A DNA stretch of 64,000 bases from Ophiocordyceps camponoti-saundersi (nom. inval.) (GCA_003339415.1 PDHQ01000193.1:1-64000); one strand, 5' to 3'. Shown: positions 10,152 to 22,131, counted from the stretch's first letter. The notes: a model not told the origin generated them from the sequence alone. Numbers and translations: made by a program.

Positions 10152-10900
10152 TTATTCACCACCACCTCCTACTATGATGCTGTCGCTGTTAATTTCAGAT
10201 AGCGCTGACTCGTCTCCGTCAGATTCCCTATTATCAGCTGCATTAACTCTCTCCTGCGCGCGCTGTATCGCCTCAATGTTGGCGAACCTCGAATTCGGGC
10301 TTGTTTCCACCTTCTTCCTCTTCTTCGGCCTGGCAGCTTCCAATTGTGTTTCCAGTGCCTGAATTTGTAATTGGGCTTTTGCCAGAAGGCCATCCTTCTC
10401 ATCAAACCCTTTTGTGATCTTCCTGAACAGCAATCTCTTCGTGGGCACGTCGTCGTCCAGCTGGTTGAATTGGAGCACCTGCACCTTCAGATCCTGGGGC
10501 CGCCTCGGAGTCGACCACGCAATCTGCGATGTATCCGATTGCCAGTCATGGGTAGGAAAAGGGCTTCTGCATGCACCGTGCGTCTTTTTCTCGTCCCTCT
10601 TGGTCTTGTTGCTGTTCTCCAGCAACAGAGGGCTCAAAAGTGGCTTCGCAACTGACACTGGCCACAGACCGGTCGCTTTCCAACCACCCTTGATGTTTGA
10701 GGCAGAGAGAGCTTGCTCTCGAGCTCTCTGGTAGCATATGAGAAAGTTTTGCTTGCCAACGGGGCTCGAATCGGTCAAGAGGCTGAGAAACCCGATCTGC
10801 TTGCGGTAGTAGTGCTTGAGAGATGAGAAGACAGACAAATCGAGAGGTTGTAAGACATGAGAGGTATGAGGAGGCAGATAAAGTTCTTGTTTGGGGATGA
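10152..10900 (-). pseudogene. pogo/Fot1-like DDE transposase, C-terminal relic
   Basis: The minus-strand frame 10,838-10,152 has the C-terminal blocks of fungal pogo-type (Tc1/mariner superfamily) transposases: L-K-H-Y-Y-R-K, then L-T-D-S-S-P-V-G-K, A-S-N-I-K-G-G-W, G-L-W-P-V and P-L-L-L-E-N-S-N, then a coiled, basic tail. Reading upstream in the same frame to about 10,895 adds L-P-P-H-T-S-H-V-L-Q-P-L-D-L, the block before the last catalytic acidic region. A second frame just upstream (H-V-S-N, then N-F-I-C) suggests a frameshift near 10,880. The N-terminal HTH and first catalytic Asp are not recognisable, so it is non-functional. Confidence 0.8.
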
Positions 10901-12060
10901 AAGCGGTTTCAATGCGCTCGGGAGCTGGTCGCTGTTGGAGACGTGACGTGCGACGGGTGCTGCTGTGCTTCCGTATGCCCTGCGGCCATTTTCCTGTTTA
11001 TATTCAGTGAGAATATCGCTCGGCGATTCATGAAACAAGAGCCTTGATCTTTCGGCGCGGGCGATATGCGTCCTTTCTGGGCGGCCAACTGTGCTCGAGT
11101 GCGGGCCATGGCCCACGAGAATGCTGGTGAGCGACGAAATGTTTGAGCTTTCATTCAGCGCAGGGACGCGCTAGTCATTGACGCTGGCCAGCATATGTCA
11201 GCCAACGGTTAAGCGCCTGAGCATGTGAGTTGTGAGCCGGAAAACCCCGCTCCGCTAGTAGCCGTTGTAACGGGTTGCAAATCAAAGCTCAGGCAGAGGA
11301 CGAGTTGGTTTGATGTGGTGTCGAACGATGGTCTCTCTGTGAAGGGACTAGAAGTGCGGTTGGCTTCAATTGCAGTTGAAACGACCCAAGACAAGGACTT
11401 CAACGCGTGAGGCGATGTTTTCTTAAGGTATGGAGGCATGCTCGGGAAGCGATCGCGGGGTTATTTTGGCTTGTGCGGCAGGAAGCCTGATCTGCGTCGG
11501 CCGTTGCTTGTGTCGAATCGCCGACGCATCCACGCGCGCAAGACCTTCTGCCGAGGTCATAGTTTGCCTGTGCTGATCGTTCCACGCCTCGTCCGTACGC
11601 CTCGTCCGTCTAAACCTATCAAGCGCTCGCGACGCTCTGCAGCCGCACAATTGACTGCGCAGACGCAAACGAGCCCGAATCGCCGAAAGCCAAGCGCTAT
11701 TTGGACTGCCCGGCTTCCGCACATGGCTGCGGACGTAGGTTGGCGCCAGTACCAGAGAGTACAGGCGAACCTGCGTGCGTACGCCACGTATCTTCTAATG
11801 CCAGAAGTTCGTACGACCGTTCACTGAAGCTGACGCTCCCAAGCTCTCTCAATGAAGCCCCTCTGTTCTTCTTTCTTGCTCCTCATCACTACTCACAGTC
11901 CTAGTTTTCCTTGACACAGTATCAGGCTGTCACATGTCCTTCACTTGGCAGATCATCGGAAATTTCCTCGACGTTCGAGAGCGTCGGCTAGTTAGCGGCT
12001 ACAACTGGTAGGGATTCAGTCAGTTCAGTTAAGTTCAGTCCAACTTCCGCACACACAAAA
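10901..12060. other. GC-balanced non-coding stretch upstream of the 12,061 gene
   Basis: Several short open frames overlap on both strands here, but none has a recognisable motif, consistent start or splice signals. The left part probably still contains degraded transposon sequence. The right part should hold the promoter and 5' untranslated region of the gene at 12,061; close to that start there are short repeats of CAGTTCAGTT (about 12,020-12,040) followed by an A-rich context directly before the ATG. A small direct repeat CCTCGTCCGT occurs at about 11,587 and 11,600. Confidence 0.4.
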
Positions 12061-13921
12061 ATGTCGGAAGAACGCCACGTTCGCATCCATTCTTACTGTG
12101 GTGCGTGTGGTGCTCGGTTTGCTTCTGGCGACAAGATATTTGCATGTGAGAATCCGGTCTCCTCTTCTGAATGCTCCATCGCTGACTCATGATCGTCAGT
12201 TGTTGGGAAAAGCGATGGCACCTTGGACGTCGCACGTCGTGCGGGTGCGTTTTCGGAGGCAGCCCATGCCGATAACTCCCATGGTCACTCTTGGGTCTTC
12301 TGTCGCCACCTTCACTGTCGCGAGTGCCCGTTGGCTCCCGAGAGCGCCACCTTTCACACCGATTGCTTGTCGGTATTCCAAGCCAAGAGTAAAGCGCTAG
12401 ATGCCAGGAACAATCTAGCCAGATTGTGGACAGCAGCGACATGGAGGAGTCCCTGGCACCATGCCCCGGCTCTCCACCTGCCTCCCACTGTCGACATCTC
12501 AGCGGGCCTAGGTCATGCAGCAGCGACCTGGAACCTGCTCCAGCTGCTGCGACTTCCACTAGAGTTGGCCGGCATGATCCATCAACGATCTCATCAAAGC
12601 CTGCTGTGGCGCTATTCATCGGTTTCGGAGCTTTCTTGTACCTTGTCAGAGGCTCACGACCATGAACCGCTGAAGGTCTTTATCAAGAGGATTAGACACT
12701 GGCAGCGCGGTGAACTCCCCGAGATGATTGAAGCTGCTCCTGGATGCACGGATGTCGGCCTTGTGCGTCTCACAATTGACTCGCTGGGTCTGCAGCGCAT
12801 CGAAAGACTGCAGGCGGAAACCCTCGAGAGCAGTGCCTGTCAGTCTGACTCTCTTGCCTATATCGTTGAGGTGGTCAAGACTCTCTCTTACGTTGAGATT
12901 GAGTTCAAAGTAAGGCACTCAGAGTGACCCTTTTCAATGGCTTCAACTGATGGCACTAGCTTCATCGTGCTCGTATTGTCCTACCCAATGGCTCCAATGG
13001 CTTCAAGATATGGGACACACCCTCTCCACCTTCTTTGCAGAAATGTCTGCTCGACCCGACTTGCACCATTGCGCCATGTCGTCTGCGAACTATTCAGTTG
13101 CATGACTGCAATGCCATTACTTTCTTCGTCTTAGGGGGTTTAATAATGGCTATCCATGGCCATACACGCAAAAGGCCGCTTGCGCAAGGTACATTCGAGA
13201 CTCTATGGCCCCGGAGGCAGCAGGCTGTTGCGTGGGTCTACGTTCCAATATCCAAGGGGATGACTGCCTTTGGCTTGAGAAATCATGGTACCTTATTCCG
13301 TCCGCAAATGAGCTTCCTGGTAAGAATCATGATACGATTGGATTCCGTCGTTCTAATAGAGACCAGTTATGTACTGAATCAGCGGGAGCCGTGTTTATTG
13401 GATCTTCTCCCCAACGAGGCTTTACTAGCACTGAAATGATACAGTGCCCAGCCAGCCTAGCATACCAAGTACCTGAAATCGGACCCATTACATCGGTTTG
13501 GGTTTATTCTAATAACCTCACGCTTATACAACCTCCTCCACCTTTTAGTGATGTGCCGCCACTAAGGAACCCGAACTTCTCGTCGCTCAGTCTCGACCAC
13601 GTCATTGAAATCGCAACGTTCCACAATGCCGAGACCAAGCTATGCAGAGGCATACTTGTACGGTACGATGATGATTGCATGCGGGCCCTTGGACAATGCA
13701 GACTAGGCAGCGACTTACGCCGCGACATTGAGCATCCAACTCACCTCTGTTACGCTCCCACTATCTATGGTAGAGATCTACGAGCAGCTAGAGTAGAGAC
13801 CTCAAACGTAGGGGTTCATCAACACGAAGAAAAGGGGTGGATATGTTGCGCCATGACGGGTTTTCTGAAATGTTGGTTCAACTGCGAGGAACTAATTCTC
13901 TGCGCTAGCAGTGATATTTGA
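12061..13921 (+). CDS. Conserved fungal zinc-binding-type protein, four exons, function unknown
   Basis: The best model has exons 12,061-12,145, 12,200-12,909, 12,960-13,319 and 13,367-13,921, giving 569 residues. The three introns (54, 50 and 47 bp) have GTGAG or GTAAG donors, CTGAC/CTGAT/CTAAT-like branch sites and AG acceptors, and every junction restores the frame. The N-terminus has C13-x2-C16 and then C63, C68, C71, H81 and C84, a likely zinc site. The middle holds a L-P-L-E-L segment. The C-terminal half (A-W-V-Y-V-P, then A-G-A-V-F-I-G, and C-R-G-I-L-V-R-Y) resembles a module I know from uncharacterised fungal proteins. It ends 11 bp before the stop of the convergent next gene. The third intron is the least certain. 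Confidence 0.75.
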
Positions 13922-13932
13922 TAGTAAACATC

Positions 13933-14898
13933 TCATTGATGTCTCTTTGCCTTGCCCTTGCCCTTTCTGTTGTCCTTCGTTTTGTCCTCGGTCTCGGGCT
14001 CAATATTCCACGCCCAATACTTACTGCCTGAGTTCGGGAGCGTTGCGGCAACGCAGGCGTGAAAGTCGCCTTTTGAATCCCTAACCTGGGCTAGAGCCCA
14101 GCATTCGGCTGGCGTACCCATGGTAGTACCGTCCTCGCGTTTTCCCTTGACCCTTGTGCCCCCTTCAATGTATGTTGCGCGCTCCAGAAAGATGTGTTCC
14201 ATTGGATCTATGACGTTGGATAATCCGGGTGTCGCTGCGACAGCTGGCCCAGTAGCACTTGCCTGAGCGCCTCCATCGTTGCTGGCGGATGCCATCGGTG
14301 ACACAGATGCTCTCGCAGCGAGGCCCTGATTGGCAACACTGCCCATGCCTTTAAACATGTCGTCCGTCGGGACCGAGTTCTCGCGAATCCAGATTAACTG
14401 CTCCAGGAATCCATTTGCAATGTCGACGTATAGCTTCCTGTCGCCGAAGTTGTAATCTTTAGGATAGACAGGCTCGAGAAAGGTTTCGTCCAGATCGCAC
14501 GCCCAGAGTCGGCCCTCGCTACCGCAATAGGTCAGGGCCCATACCCATTTTCTCTCGGCGTTTAGCATGTACGAAATGCATGCATCGTAAGCCTGTGCTT
14601 CGACTTCCGTCACGTCCGCCCGACTTGCCCGTGCCTTCTTGCCCTCCCCAATCAGCACGACTTGAAGTGTTCCCTTTCTCCCGTCTGGTTGGAGAAACTC
14701 TTCGACAATGATGTCAATGCGTCTCTGGCTATGATGGGGTCTAGGTGGCTGTTCTTGCGAGACGACCCATTGAACTGAGCCGGTGAAAATGTGTTTGGCG
14801 AGAAAATGAGTCCATAGTTTACTGGCAGCATGTTCATCGCCTGCCTGCGCGTCAGCTCGGAGTACGCCGAGTAGGGTATTGATGGCGAAAAGATCCAT
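13933..14898 (-). CDS. PD-(D/E)XK nuclease-like fungal protein
   Basis: A single-exon minus-strand frame of 321 residues. The frame is open to 14,928, but the first ATG is at 14,898 in a strong CACCATGG context, so I start there. Residues 60-88 read R-R-I-D-I-I, then after a short loop V-V-L-I-G-E-G-K-K. D62 with E85-x-K87 has the order and spacing of the PD-(D/E)XK nuclease core, followed by a helix E-A-Q-A-Y-D. A Gly/Ala/Ser-rich linker (about 205-240) joins a second small domain, and the tail is Lys/Arg-rich. The nuclease call is an inference from this pattern; it could be an inactive relative. It is convergent with the 12,061 gene and unaffected by RIP. Confidence 0.6.
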   Translation of the reverse strand: MDLFAINTLLGVLRADAQAGDEHAASKLWTHFLAKHIFTGSVQWVVSQEQPPRPHHSQRRIDIIVEEFLQPDGRKGTLQVVLIGEGKKARASRADVTEVEAQAYDACISYMLNAERKWVWALTYCGSEGRLWACDLDETFLEPVYPKDYNFGDRKLYVDIANGFLEQLIWIRENSVPTDDMFKGMGSVANQGLAARASVSPMASASNDGGAQASATGPAVAATPGLSNVIDPMEHIFLERATYIEGGTRVKGKREDGTTMGTPAECWALAQVRDSKGDFHACVAATLPNSGSKYWAWNIEPETEDKTKDNRKGKGKAKRHQ

Positions 14899-15839
14899 GG
14901 TGAAGACGCGGGACTTGGCTTCATCCAAGAAGAAATGTTATTTTAATCGGAATGTTTACTGGAGGAAGCAGAATCCACACATGAGATTTTCCTGGTGTCA
15001 TGTCAGTTTATATGTACTGCTCTTCTGCGCTATCAGAGAGTTGATAAATGCAGAACATTTCGCGTTGAGACTTCACTTTGTTCACGGGTGAATGCACAAA
15101 CCCCCCCAGTTGTCGACGAGTGGCTTCCGACAGACGAGCCGACGAACTCACCGATCACGCTAAGCTTGCAGGCAAATAACGTCCAGATGCAGCGGGACGC
15201 AGCCATGCGAGAGGTGCGTTGCGTGGGGGGAATCCTGACAGTTTTCAAGTCCGAAAGAAGAGTTCCGCATCAGCATCAAGTGATGCAGACAGGCCAGATC
15301 CACCAACGCAAGTTCGTATCACATCACTGGGATGGGAATGACTACCGTAAGCTCTCTCGTCAACCTGAACTCCGCGTTTTGCGTGGGGCCCGAATATAGG
15401 ACGCTCGGGATCAAAGGAGGCAGGCTGAGGGAAGATGAATGGCATGAAAATTACCGTCGCCTTCGTTGAATGCTCCAGATGTTCCCTCGACCTGTACTCC
15501 AGCCCTGCTGCTAGAGACAATTGCGTCTTATTCCTCGTCGGAGAAGCCATGCTCAGTTTCACGCCCAGCGTCTGCGCATAAGGTATCTTGCTCGGTCGAA
15601 TCTATGGTTGACCAAAATGAACACAGCCGTAACGACAGCCTGAGCTACCACAAATAGACTTTCTGGCGAGCAGCTTGTCACGGCTGGCCGAGCCGTATAC
15701 TCATTCGCAGAACCCACCGAGCTTATAACTCAGTCCTTGACGGTTATGCCAAAACAAAGAGCCGAGTCTCAGCCTCCCGCCAGGTTTCCTTGATCCTCAG
15801 CGAACATACATTCGAGTACTCTCCCTTGGTGTAGGCAAT
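14899..15839. other. Intergenic region between two minus-strand genes
   Basis: This holds the promoter of the gene starting at 14,898 and the 3' flank of the gene ending at 15,840. Plus-strand frames at 14,995-15,399 and 15,450-15,660 are open and serine-rich near the end, with possible splice donors (GTGCGT at about 15,214, GTAAGC at about 15,347). I could not assemble a convincing gene, and no family is recognisable. Confidence 0.35.
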
Positions 15840-18593
15840 CTACATACGACTCTGAACGCCTCGAGACTGCAAGTATTCTAACCAATGCCGCAAGCCCGCA
15901 ATCCAGTACTGAATACCTCCTGGCTTTTCCATTTCATCCAGGGAAGCCACCTGCCTCAGAGATTCGTCCAGCAACCAGTTGTGGCCCAAGCTACCTAAAA
16001 TGTCGCACATGGACATTACAATTATCCGAGTCGCACGGCCATTGGTCATGGGAAACTTCCCAATGGCCCCCATGGCCTCGCTCCAACAAACCAACGCAGA
16101 TTGGCTTTCGGAGTTTAGGTGGCGTATCTTTGCCAGTGTAATGTGCAAGCGCAGCTTCTCAAATTTCAAGAGGCCAGGACGGGATTGCACGTCCAGGCAA
16201 AGTCTTTCCGCCTCTTCAAAACGTCTCTGGGCAAACAAAGCCTCTGCAAGACACAGTTCCAGGAGAGATCCGCCCGGGGACGAGTTACAACTCTGGTACC
16301 GCCGCGCGAGTTCCGTGCGGAGATGATGTTCAGCAGACACAGGGTCGTCGAGCTCTCGCAGTGTGTCGGCAAGATCGCAGGTAATATTGCGGAGATCTTC
16401 GTCGAATATGAGGTCCTTGCACTGCTCTGTTATTTTCCGCGCCATTTCAAGATGCCTGAGCGATTCTGTGAATTCGCCTTGGAATCGAAAAATCTTCCCA
16501 AGCATCATGGCTCTACGGACGAGCACAGTTTCCTCCATTGGGGAAGAGTTCCGATCGAGGGGGCTCCATTCCTCCATCAGTTTCGTCGCAGTCGAAAGTT
16601 CCTCAGCCTGAATGCAGTTCAAAGAACGCTGGATGATAGCTTGGCCGATTGCCGAATGCATTCTCTTATCCATGATGCTCGATAGCCTGGCTGAGGTGAG
16701 ATCGTCAAGACTATTGGCAGCTTGGTGCATATTACCAGCAATCCGGCTCAATAGACTGTGTGACTGAGCGATGCAAGAGTTAAGGTACCAGTCCTGTAAG
16801 CCACGCACAAATACTTCCGCTTGACCGACTGCGAAGCGCTTCCATATCATGTTGGAAAACCGAGATGCCTCAATGAGGGTGAGCACAAGGTCAGCTCTGG
16901 TGCTAGTAGGAAGACATTCGGGACAATCCTGAAATGCTAATACAGTGTGTTTGAGGTGTGACAAATATAGATTGGTGTTGGCATTACTGTACCAGCATTA
17001 GAATAAACGACTGATTCCCTGGTCCGCTTCAACTCACGCAGACTCGATGTATTTCCACGGTACCGCCCTATACACAGCAGTCAAGGCTTGTTGTCTCCAG
17101 AAGGAGAGCTGCTCTGGACATAAACTCTCATGGATGCGATCCGCAGCGGCTTCGGTCAAAGTGTAAGTCTGGTCGGGGTTCTTCGACACGGTCGCCGACA
17201 GGTGTAGCTCGTCAAAGGCACTGTCCAATCTCAGGGTGTCGGAGAGCAAAGTGATCAATTCAGGAGCAAGACCAGCACGAAGTGCATTCGCCTCTTCGAT
17301 CTCGCCTTGTACTGTCCAGCGTCTCCGAGGCGTGGCTCCGCGCAACAAAAGATCAGAAGGGATTTTCTCAGAGGGCGAGAGGAAAGACAAGAGAACTAAT
17401 AAAATACTGGCATCCTCCGAACGCGTAGAGCTCGACCCAGGAAAAGCTTCGGATACAGCCACAAGGGACGAAGCCTTCCACGCAGGTGCTGTGTCTGAGA
17501 CGGTATGGATGCGCATGGATGCGACACTCGGCTTGAAGTTGCTTCGGCTGAATCGAGACACCGGCATTGCACCAGGAGAAGATCCCGAGCGTGATGTGAA
17601 CCTATGTGTCTCGTCGACGAAAGAGCTTTCCACTGAGAAGAGTCAGTTCTGAAGAGGGGCTGAGGCTGGGGCCGTACATGATATCTGATTCAGGATATTG
17701 CCGACCAGAGGGGTGAACTCCAAAGCCTTTTCGCAGATGTCCGTGTTCTTAGAGAGATTGATGAGGGCAGCTAGATAGTCCTCAGTTGATGCTCTTTCCC
17801 AGCTGAAGGCTGATGAGTAATATGATGATTATAGTGTCGGCCGCACTCACGTTGATGCGGATCCCAGGAGGCAGAAGAGCCCAGTAAGCTGCGGCGGGGT
17901 ACGGTTGACGATAGAGCCCAACTGTTCGAGAATGGCTGCCCACTTCGTCCCGATGCGGAGAATATGGTACACCTTCTGCCTCGCGCCTTGAACGAGCGGC
18001 AGTGCATTTTCGATTTCCTGCACTATCGGATCGACTGACGTGCCCTTTCTATGTAGCTGAGCGAAGGCGTAGCAGCAAATTCGCCGAACTACCTGCTGGG
18101 TTTCGATCTTCTGGTCACCTCGCTCAATAGCAAGGAAGACCCTCACAAAGCCACTAGAGCTGCTCCCTGGTTGTATGTCGAGCCAATCGCCTGTGCCAAA
18201 GACTCTCACGGCGTTTTGATAAGAGTAAGGTCAACGGTGGTGGGGGACAGTGGCAGTTCAGAATCGCACGCCTGCAATGGCTGGTCTCGAGATCGATGGG
18301 GAATCGGTCTGTTCGAGGATAAGGTAGAGAAAGTTCGTGGATGCTTCCGTACTTGAGACTCCGTCCCGTTTTTTTGCCTCTTCGGTCGCCTCTGGGAAGT
18401 TGGGCTGTCAATGTCTGGAGGTGAAAGCGACGGGACCTCGAACAGTTGAGGTGCCTCGGTCCAGGTCTGCTTCAAGATCTCAGCCTGCGAGCAAATGAGT
18501 TCAGTGTTCCTGACAATAATCTGGGGCGGTTACCTCGCTCTTGGTGATGTCAGAATAATGCTTTGTAAGGAGTTTCTGGCAAAGGCAGGTCAT
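15840..18593 (-). CDS. Multi-exon helical (TPR-like) fungal protein, function unknown
   Basis: Exons on the minus strand: 18,593-18,534, 18,484 to about 18,270, about 18,204-17,851, 17,802-17,678, 17,632-17,038 and 16,986-15,840. The introns 18,533-18,485, 17,850-17,803, 17,677-17,633 and 17,037-16,987 (45-51 bp) all have GT...AG ends and keep the frame. The start M-T-C-L-C-Q is the first ATG of the joined frame. A Ser/Pro/Arg-rich segment is followed by an alpha-helical region, a winged-helix-like stretch (R-R-R-W-T-V-Q-G-E-I-E-E) and C-terminal helical pairs such as A-E-A-L-F-A-Q-R-R-F-E-E-A-E, typical of TPR superhelices in fungal NLR-like proteins. No P-loop NTPase is visible. The exon 2/3 junction is unresolved: either an intron about 18,269-18,205 or a frameshift. 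Length is about 820-850 residues. Confidence 0.7.
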
Positions 18594-19440
18594 CCTGGGA
18601 GACTGCTGTTGAAGATAAACAAGGGAAACAAAGGATGCAAACAGTGGGCGCTTCTTGCAATTTAAATGCCGTACCCGAATCGTGCGGGGTTTGTACGCGG
18701 TACAACATTTGCACCGATTGGGCTAGCGTATGTAACCTCGGCCACCTGGATGCTTCGCTCTGCAGGCATCTAATTGGTTCAGCTTACGGTGGCGGTAAGC
18801 CCAAGATCACGATAGCATTCGTGGCTGCCTTGCAGTGCTATGACATCAGTGTTCTTAGGACCAAATTGTTGTGAGCTTACGTGGTTCTCGACCGTGCCGC
18901 GTTCACCGCGGGTTCGGAAAGTTGCCTTATGCGCAGGCCCTGGGCGTGAGACGCATGCAAACCATGGCGCATGAGTTGAGCAGGGCTTCCTCGCGGGGGA
19001 AAGCCGGCGACATGCAAGGGCAGTGATGACAATCTACTAAACAGCCTTATAATCAGGGTTAACTGCATTGACCTGTGGAAGCCGTGCCGCCCGCTCACAC
19101 TACCCTGAGTACGCCATGTCTACATGGTCGTAGCTAACCTGCCTCACACGGTACATGTAATAAATCATGTCAATCGTAGCCCAATCTTAAGGAACTAATG
19201 GTGCAGTCTTACAATGCACGAAGCCCCCCATTCCCTCCGCACTCTGGGCGGACCTGACCGTCGTCAGTCGACTTCACGATGGGCTGTGGTTCCTATTTCA
19301 TCAAATCGGTGCTTGTTATGAACCAAGCTTTCTCAAGGGTCTTCAAGAATGTATAAAGCACATCTCGTTCAGGGCAAGTCCGCCCCCCTCATAGCTCTAA
19401 CTCGGCGTCCCGCTCCCTCTATCATTGAAGGCCACCGCAC
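18594..19440. other. Intergenic region at the right side of the GC island
   Basis: This carries the promoter side of the minus-strand gene starting at 18,593. Short frames occur on both strands, but none is recognisable. A TATA-like GTATAAAG lies at 19,351 on the plus strand; whatever it served to the right is now RIPped. Base composition switches abruptly at about 19,440-19,450. Confidence 0.4.
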
Positions 19441-22126
19441 TTTAACATATAGGACGAGATTACTACTAAGGAGGTTTTTAAGGTAAGGTTCGTATTTGCC
19501 GCGATCGTAGTTTCTATGCCTCCTTACTTATACTTAATAATTAAGGATAAGTAACGAAAAGCCTCGCATAGGCGAATTCGGGCGTTAATCTCTATAACTT
19601 ATCTTTTTTTATTTATTAAACTATTTTTCGCCGCTTTATTTAGTAGCGTAAGATATTTACTTTTACTAGGTATCCTTACTTATCTTTTCTTTACGATTTA
19701 GAAAGGAGCGATTACGTTATATATTAATATTATTAAGGTACTTTTATTTTAAGCGCTTCTAGTTATCCTACTAATCTACTAATAGCTTATAGCTTATTTA
19801 AGTTATCGATCCCTTAATATATATCTATTTTTTATACTCTATAAAGCTTAGTCCTCTTATAAAAGTAAGAATAATTATTTTTAGACTAATATTAGTCTTT
19901 TATCTCCCCTTTATTAGGGTAGCTATCTTACTTAAATAATCCGATATTATATATTAGTAAGCTACGCTAATAATATCTTATTTAAGTATTATTATAATAA
20001 TTATAGCGCTTTAAAGAAAGATTATATTTTATCGTTATCTTAGCTAGTAATCTAACTAGCCTTAGCTAGGATAGCTACTATTAAATTAAAAGTTACTATT
20101 ACTAGGAGTAATTAGTAGCTTAGCGTTCCTAAGGTCTCTTATACTTTTACTATACTTTATAACCGGCTAGTTAAAGTACTAGTTCGAAGTTTAGTGCGGA
20201 CTTTATTAGATAATTTTAGTTAAGCGAGCAGTATATCTAATCTAAGAGTACTTATAGGAACGAAAGGAAATTAAGGCGCTATCTTTAGAGCCTAATATTA
20301 GATAATCTATAGAGTATCTAACTAAGGATATTAAGTTAGGGAGATAATAATATACCTCTTTCCCGTCGTCTCTTTTAGTTTTAATATTTTCGAATTTAGT
20401 GTCTAACCCTTAAGTAAGACGTAAACGCCTAGTTTATAGTAACCTTAACTTACCCCTTTATATATAAAAAGTATATAAAAGTAACTACTATATATATTAT
20501 AAGATATATACTAAAGCTTAAGAATATACTAAGCTATAAGGAGGCTATTTAGTATATTAAATTTAATAATTATCTAAAGTTACTTGACGTGTCGATATCT
20601 TATAAAGTATTAATAAGGGTTACCTGTTCGGTGTAAAGTCCCTCTAAACGTAAGTCTTAGTCTAGTTATAATCTCCTTAGGTTAAGCACTTATATTAGAT
20701 TAAGTAGGATTTATATTAGTTACCTAAAAGTAAAAGTATAATAAGCTAGCTTAATATTACTAGCTTATTTAATCTTATCTTACCCGTTATATAGAGCGTT
20801 AAGTTGTTTAGATATACCTTACTTATATATATAAATAAACTATAATTAGATCTAAAACTTCGGGGGATAACTTTACTATTAGTTTATTAACTATAGTTCC
20901 GATAATAATAGTAAGCTAAGTATAGTGCCGCTCTTATTCTAGCGTACTACGCCCTAAGTTAGGTAACGGAAATCACTTATTACGCTAATACTAAAGAGTA
21001 TAAGAAAATAGCGGGCAACCTTAGATAAATCTAGTAGTAAGGTGCTTCGGTTTAATACTTAGCATACTCTAACTATATATAATTACGAGAAAAGCCCGGC
21101 AGCACTATTATTATAAATAACTCGCCGCGGTTTACTCGCAGCTAAGTTAACTAAGCCTCTAATATTTAAGCTTATACTAAAGAGAAAATAGGGGGTATTT
21201 ATAATCGATATTATATTAAACTATTAGTAGATATTATATAATTCGGTTAATCTTAGGTAGTTACTTAATAAGCCTTATATAAAGCTAAGAGAAAACGCTA
21301 GCTTATTAAATAAAAGTTTTTTAGAGAATATATATAGTAATTATTATTTAAAAGGCTAGTAAAGACTAAAGTTATAATTTAATTTTTATAGCTAGTTACT
21401 AGCTCCGCTATAATTTATAAGCTTATTATTATATATACTCTTACCTTAAGGTTCCTATCTTCGCTTAGGCGCTCGAAGCTTAATATTCGCCCTTTTAGAT
21501 TTTAAGACTAGGCCCCCTATACGCGTTATTTAGAAAAACTAAGGGACCGTTATAGTACTTTGCTGCTAGGTTAGCTTATACACCTTCCTCCTCGAGGGAA
21601 CGTCTAATAGCCGGTCTAAGTCTTAATAATTCCTTATACTAAATAGTTTATATTTACTTAATAAGGATACTTATAGCCTTTATATTAACGCGTTAATTAT
21701 ACCCGCTATCTCCCCCGAGTTATAAGTAATCGGCGAGGACTATATCTTTTAAGCTACGAAGACTAGTCCGCGGCCCCCCTATCTTAGGGTAAAGGGGGAT
21801 GTGAAGTAAGATTATATTATTAGTCTCTTTTCCGTCGCGTTAGCTTAAATATAGTAATATATATATAAATATAGGAAAGACTAGGAGATAGCGTAGCTTA
21901 TAAAAGGGTAGCCTTATAATAAAAACTAGTTTATAATAATATTAGTTTATATTTAGAAAAATAATAAAAAAAAATATAACTATTTATAATAATAAAACTA
22001 GAAAGTTTTATAAAGTAGCTAATATAATTATAATTTATAAACTTAATTATTACCCTTTATAATATACTTCCTTTAATTTATAATATCTTATATTTAAGCT
22101 TTATATAAAACGCTAAGCTCCGATAT
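19441..22126. other. RIP-degraded stretch, content not recognised
   Basis: Strong CpA/TpG depletion starts here. Parts (about 20,100-20,450 and 20,900-21,800) keep more C and G and somewhat longer frames, which suggests decayed coding sequence, but I could not identify reverse transcriptase, transposase or host motifs. It ends at the target duplication of the solo LTR. Confidence 0.4.
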
Positions 22127-22131
22127 ATAAG

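Noticed and set aside
10051..11175. Complete pogo element with terminal inverted repeats
   Set aside because: The best candidate ends share only AGTCCCTGC/GCAGGGACG, and no TA duplication could be placed with confidence.
11225..11904. Several overlapping small open frames on both strands
   Set aside because: They overlap one another, lack motifs and splice signals, and are expected by chance in GC-balanced DNA of this length.
15245..15562. Minus-strand frame as a gene
   Set aside because: It lies opposite an equally open plus-strand frame, has no family features and no clear start; neither strand gave a credible model.
18635..19098. Small frames at 18,635-18,874 (+) and 18,877-19,098 (-)
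   Set aside because: No recognisable motif or consistent start context; they lie in the promoter-side flank of the 18,593 gene.
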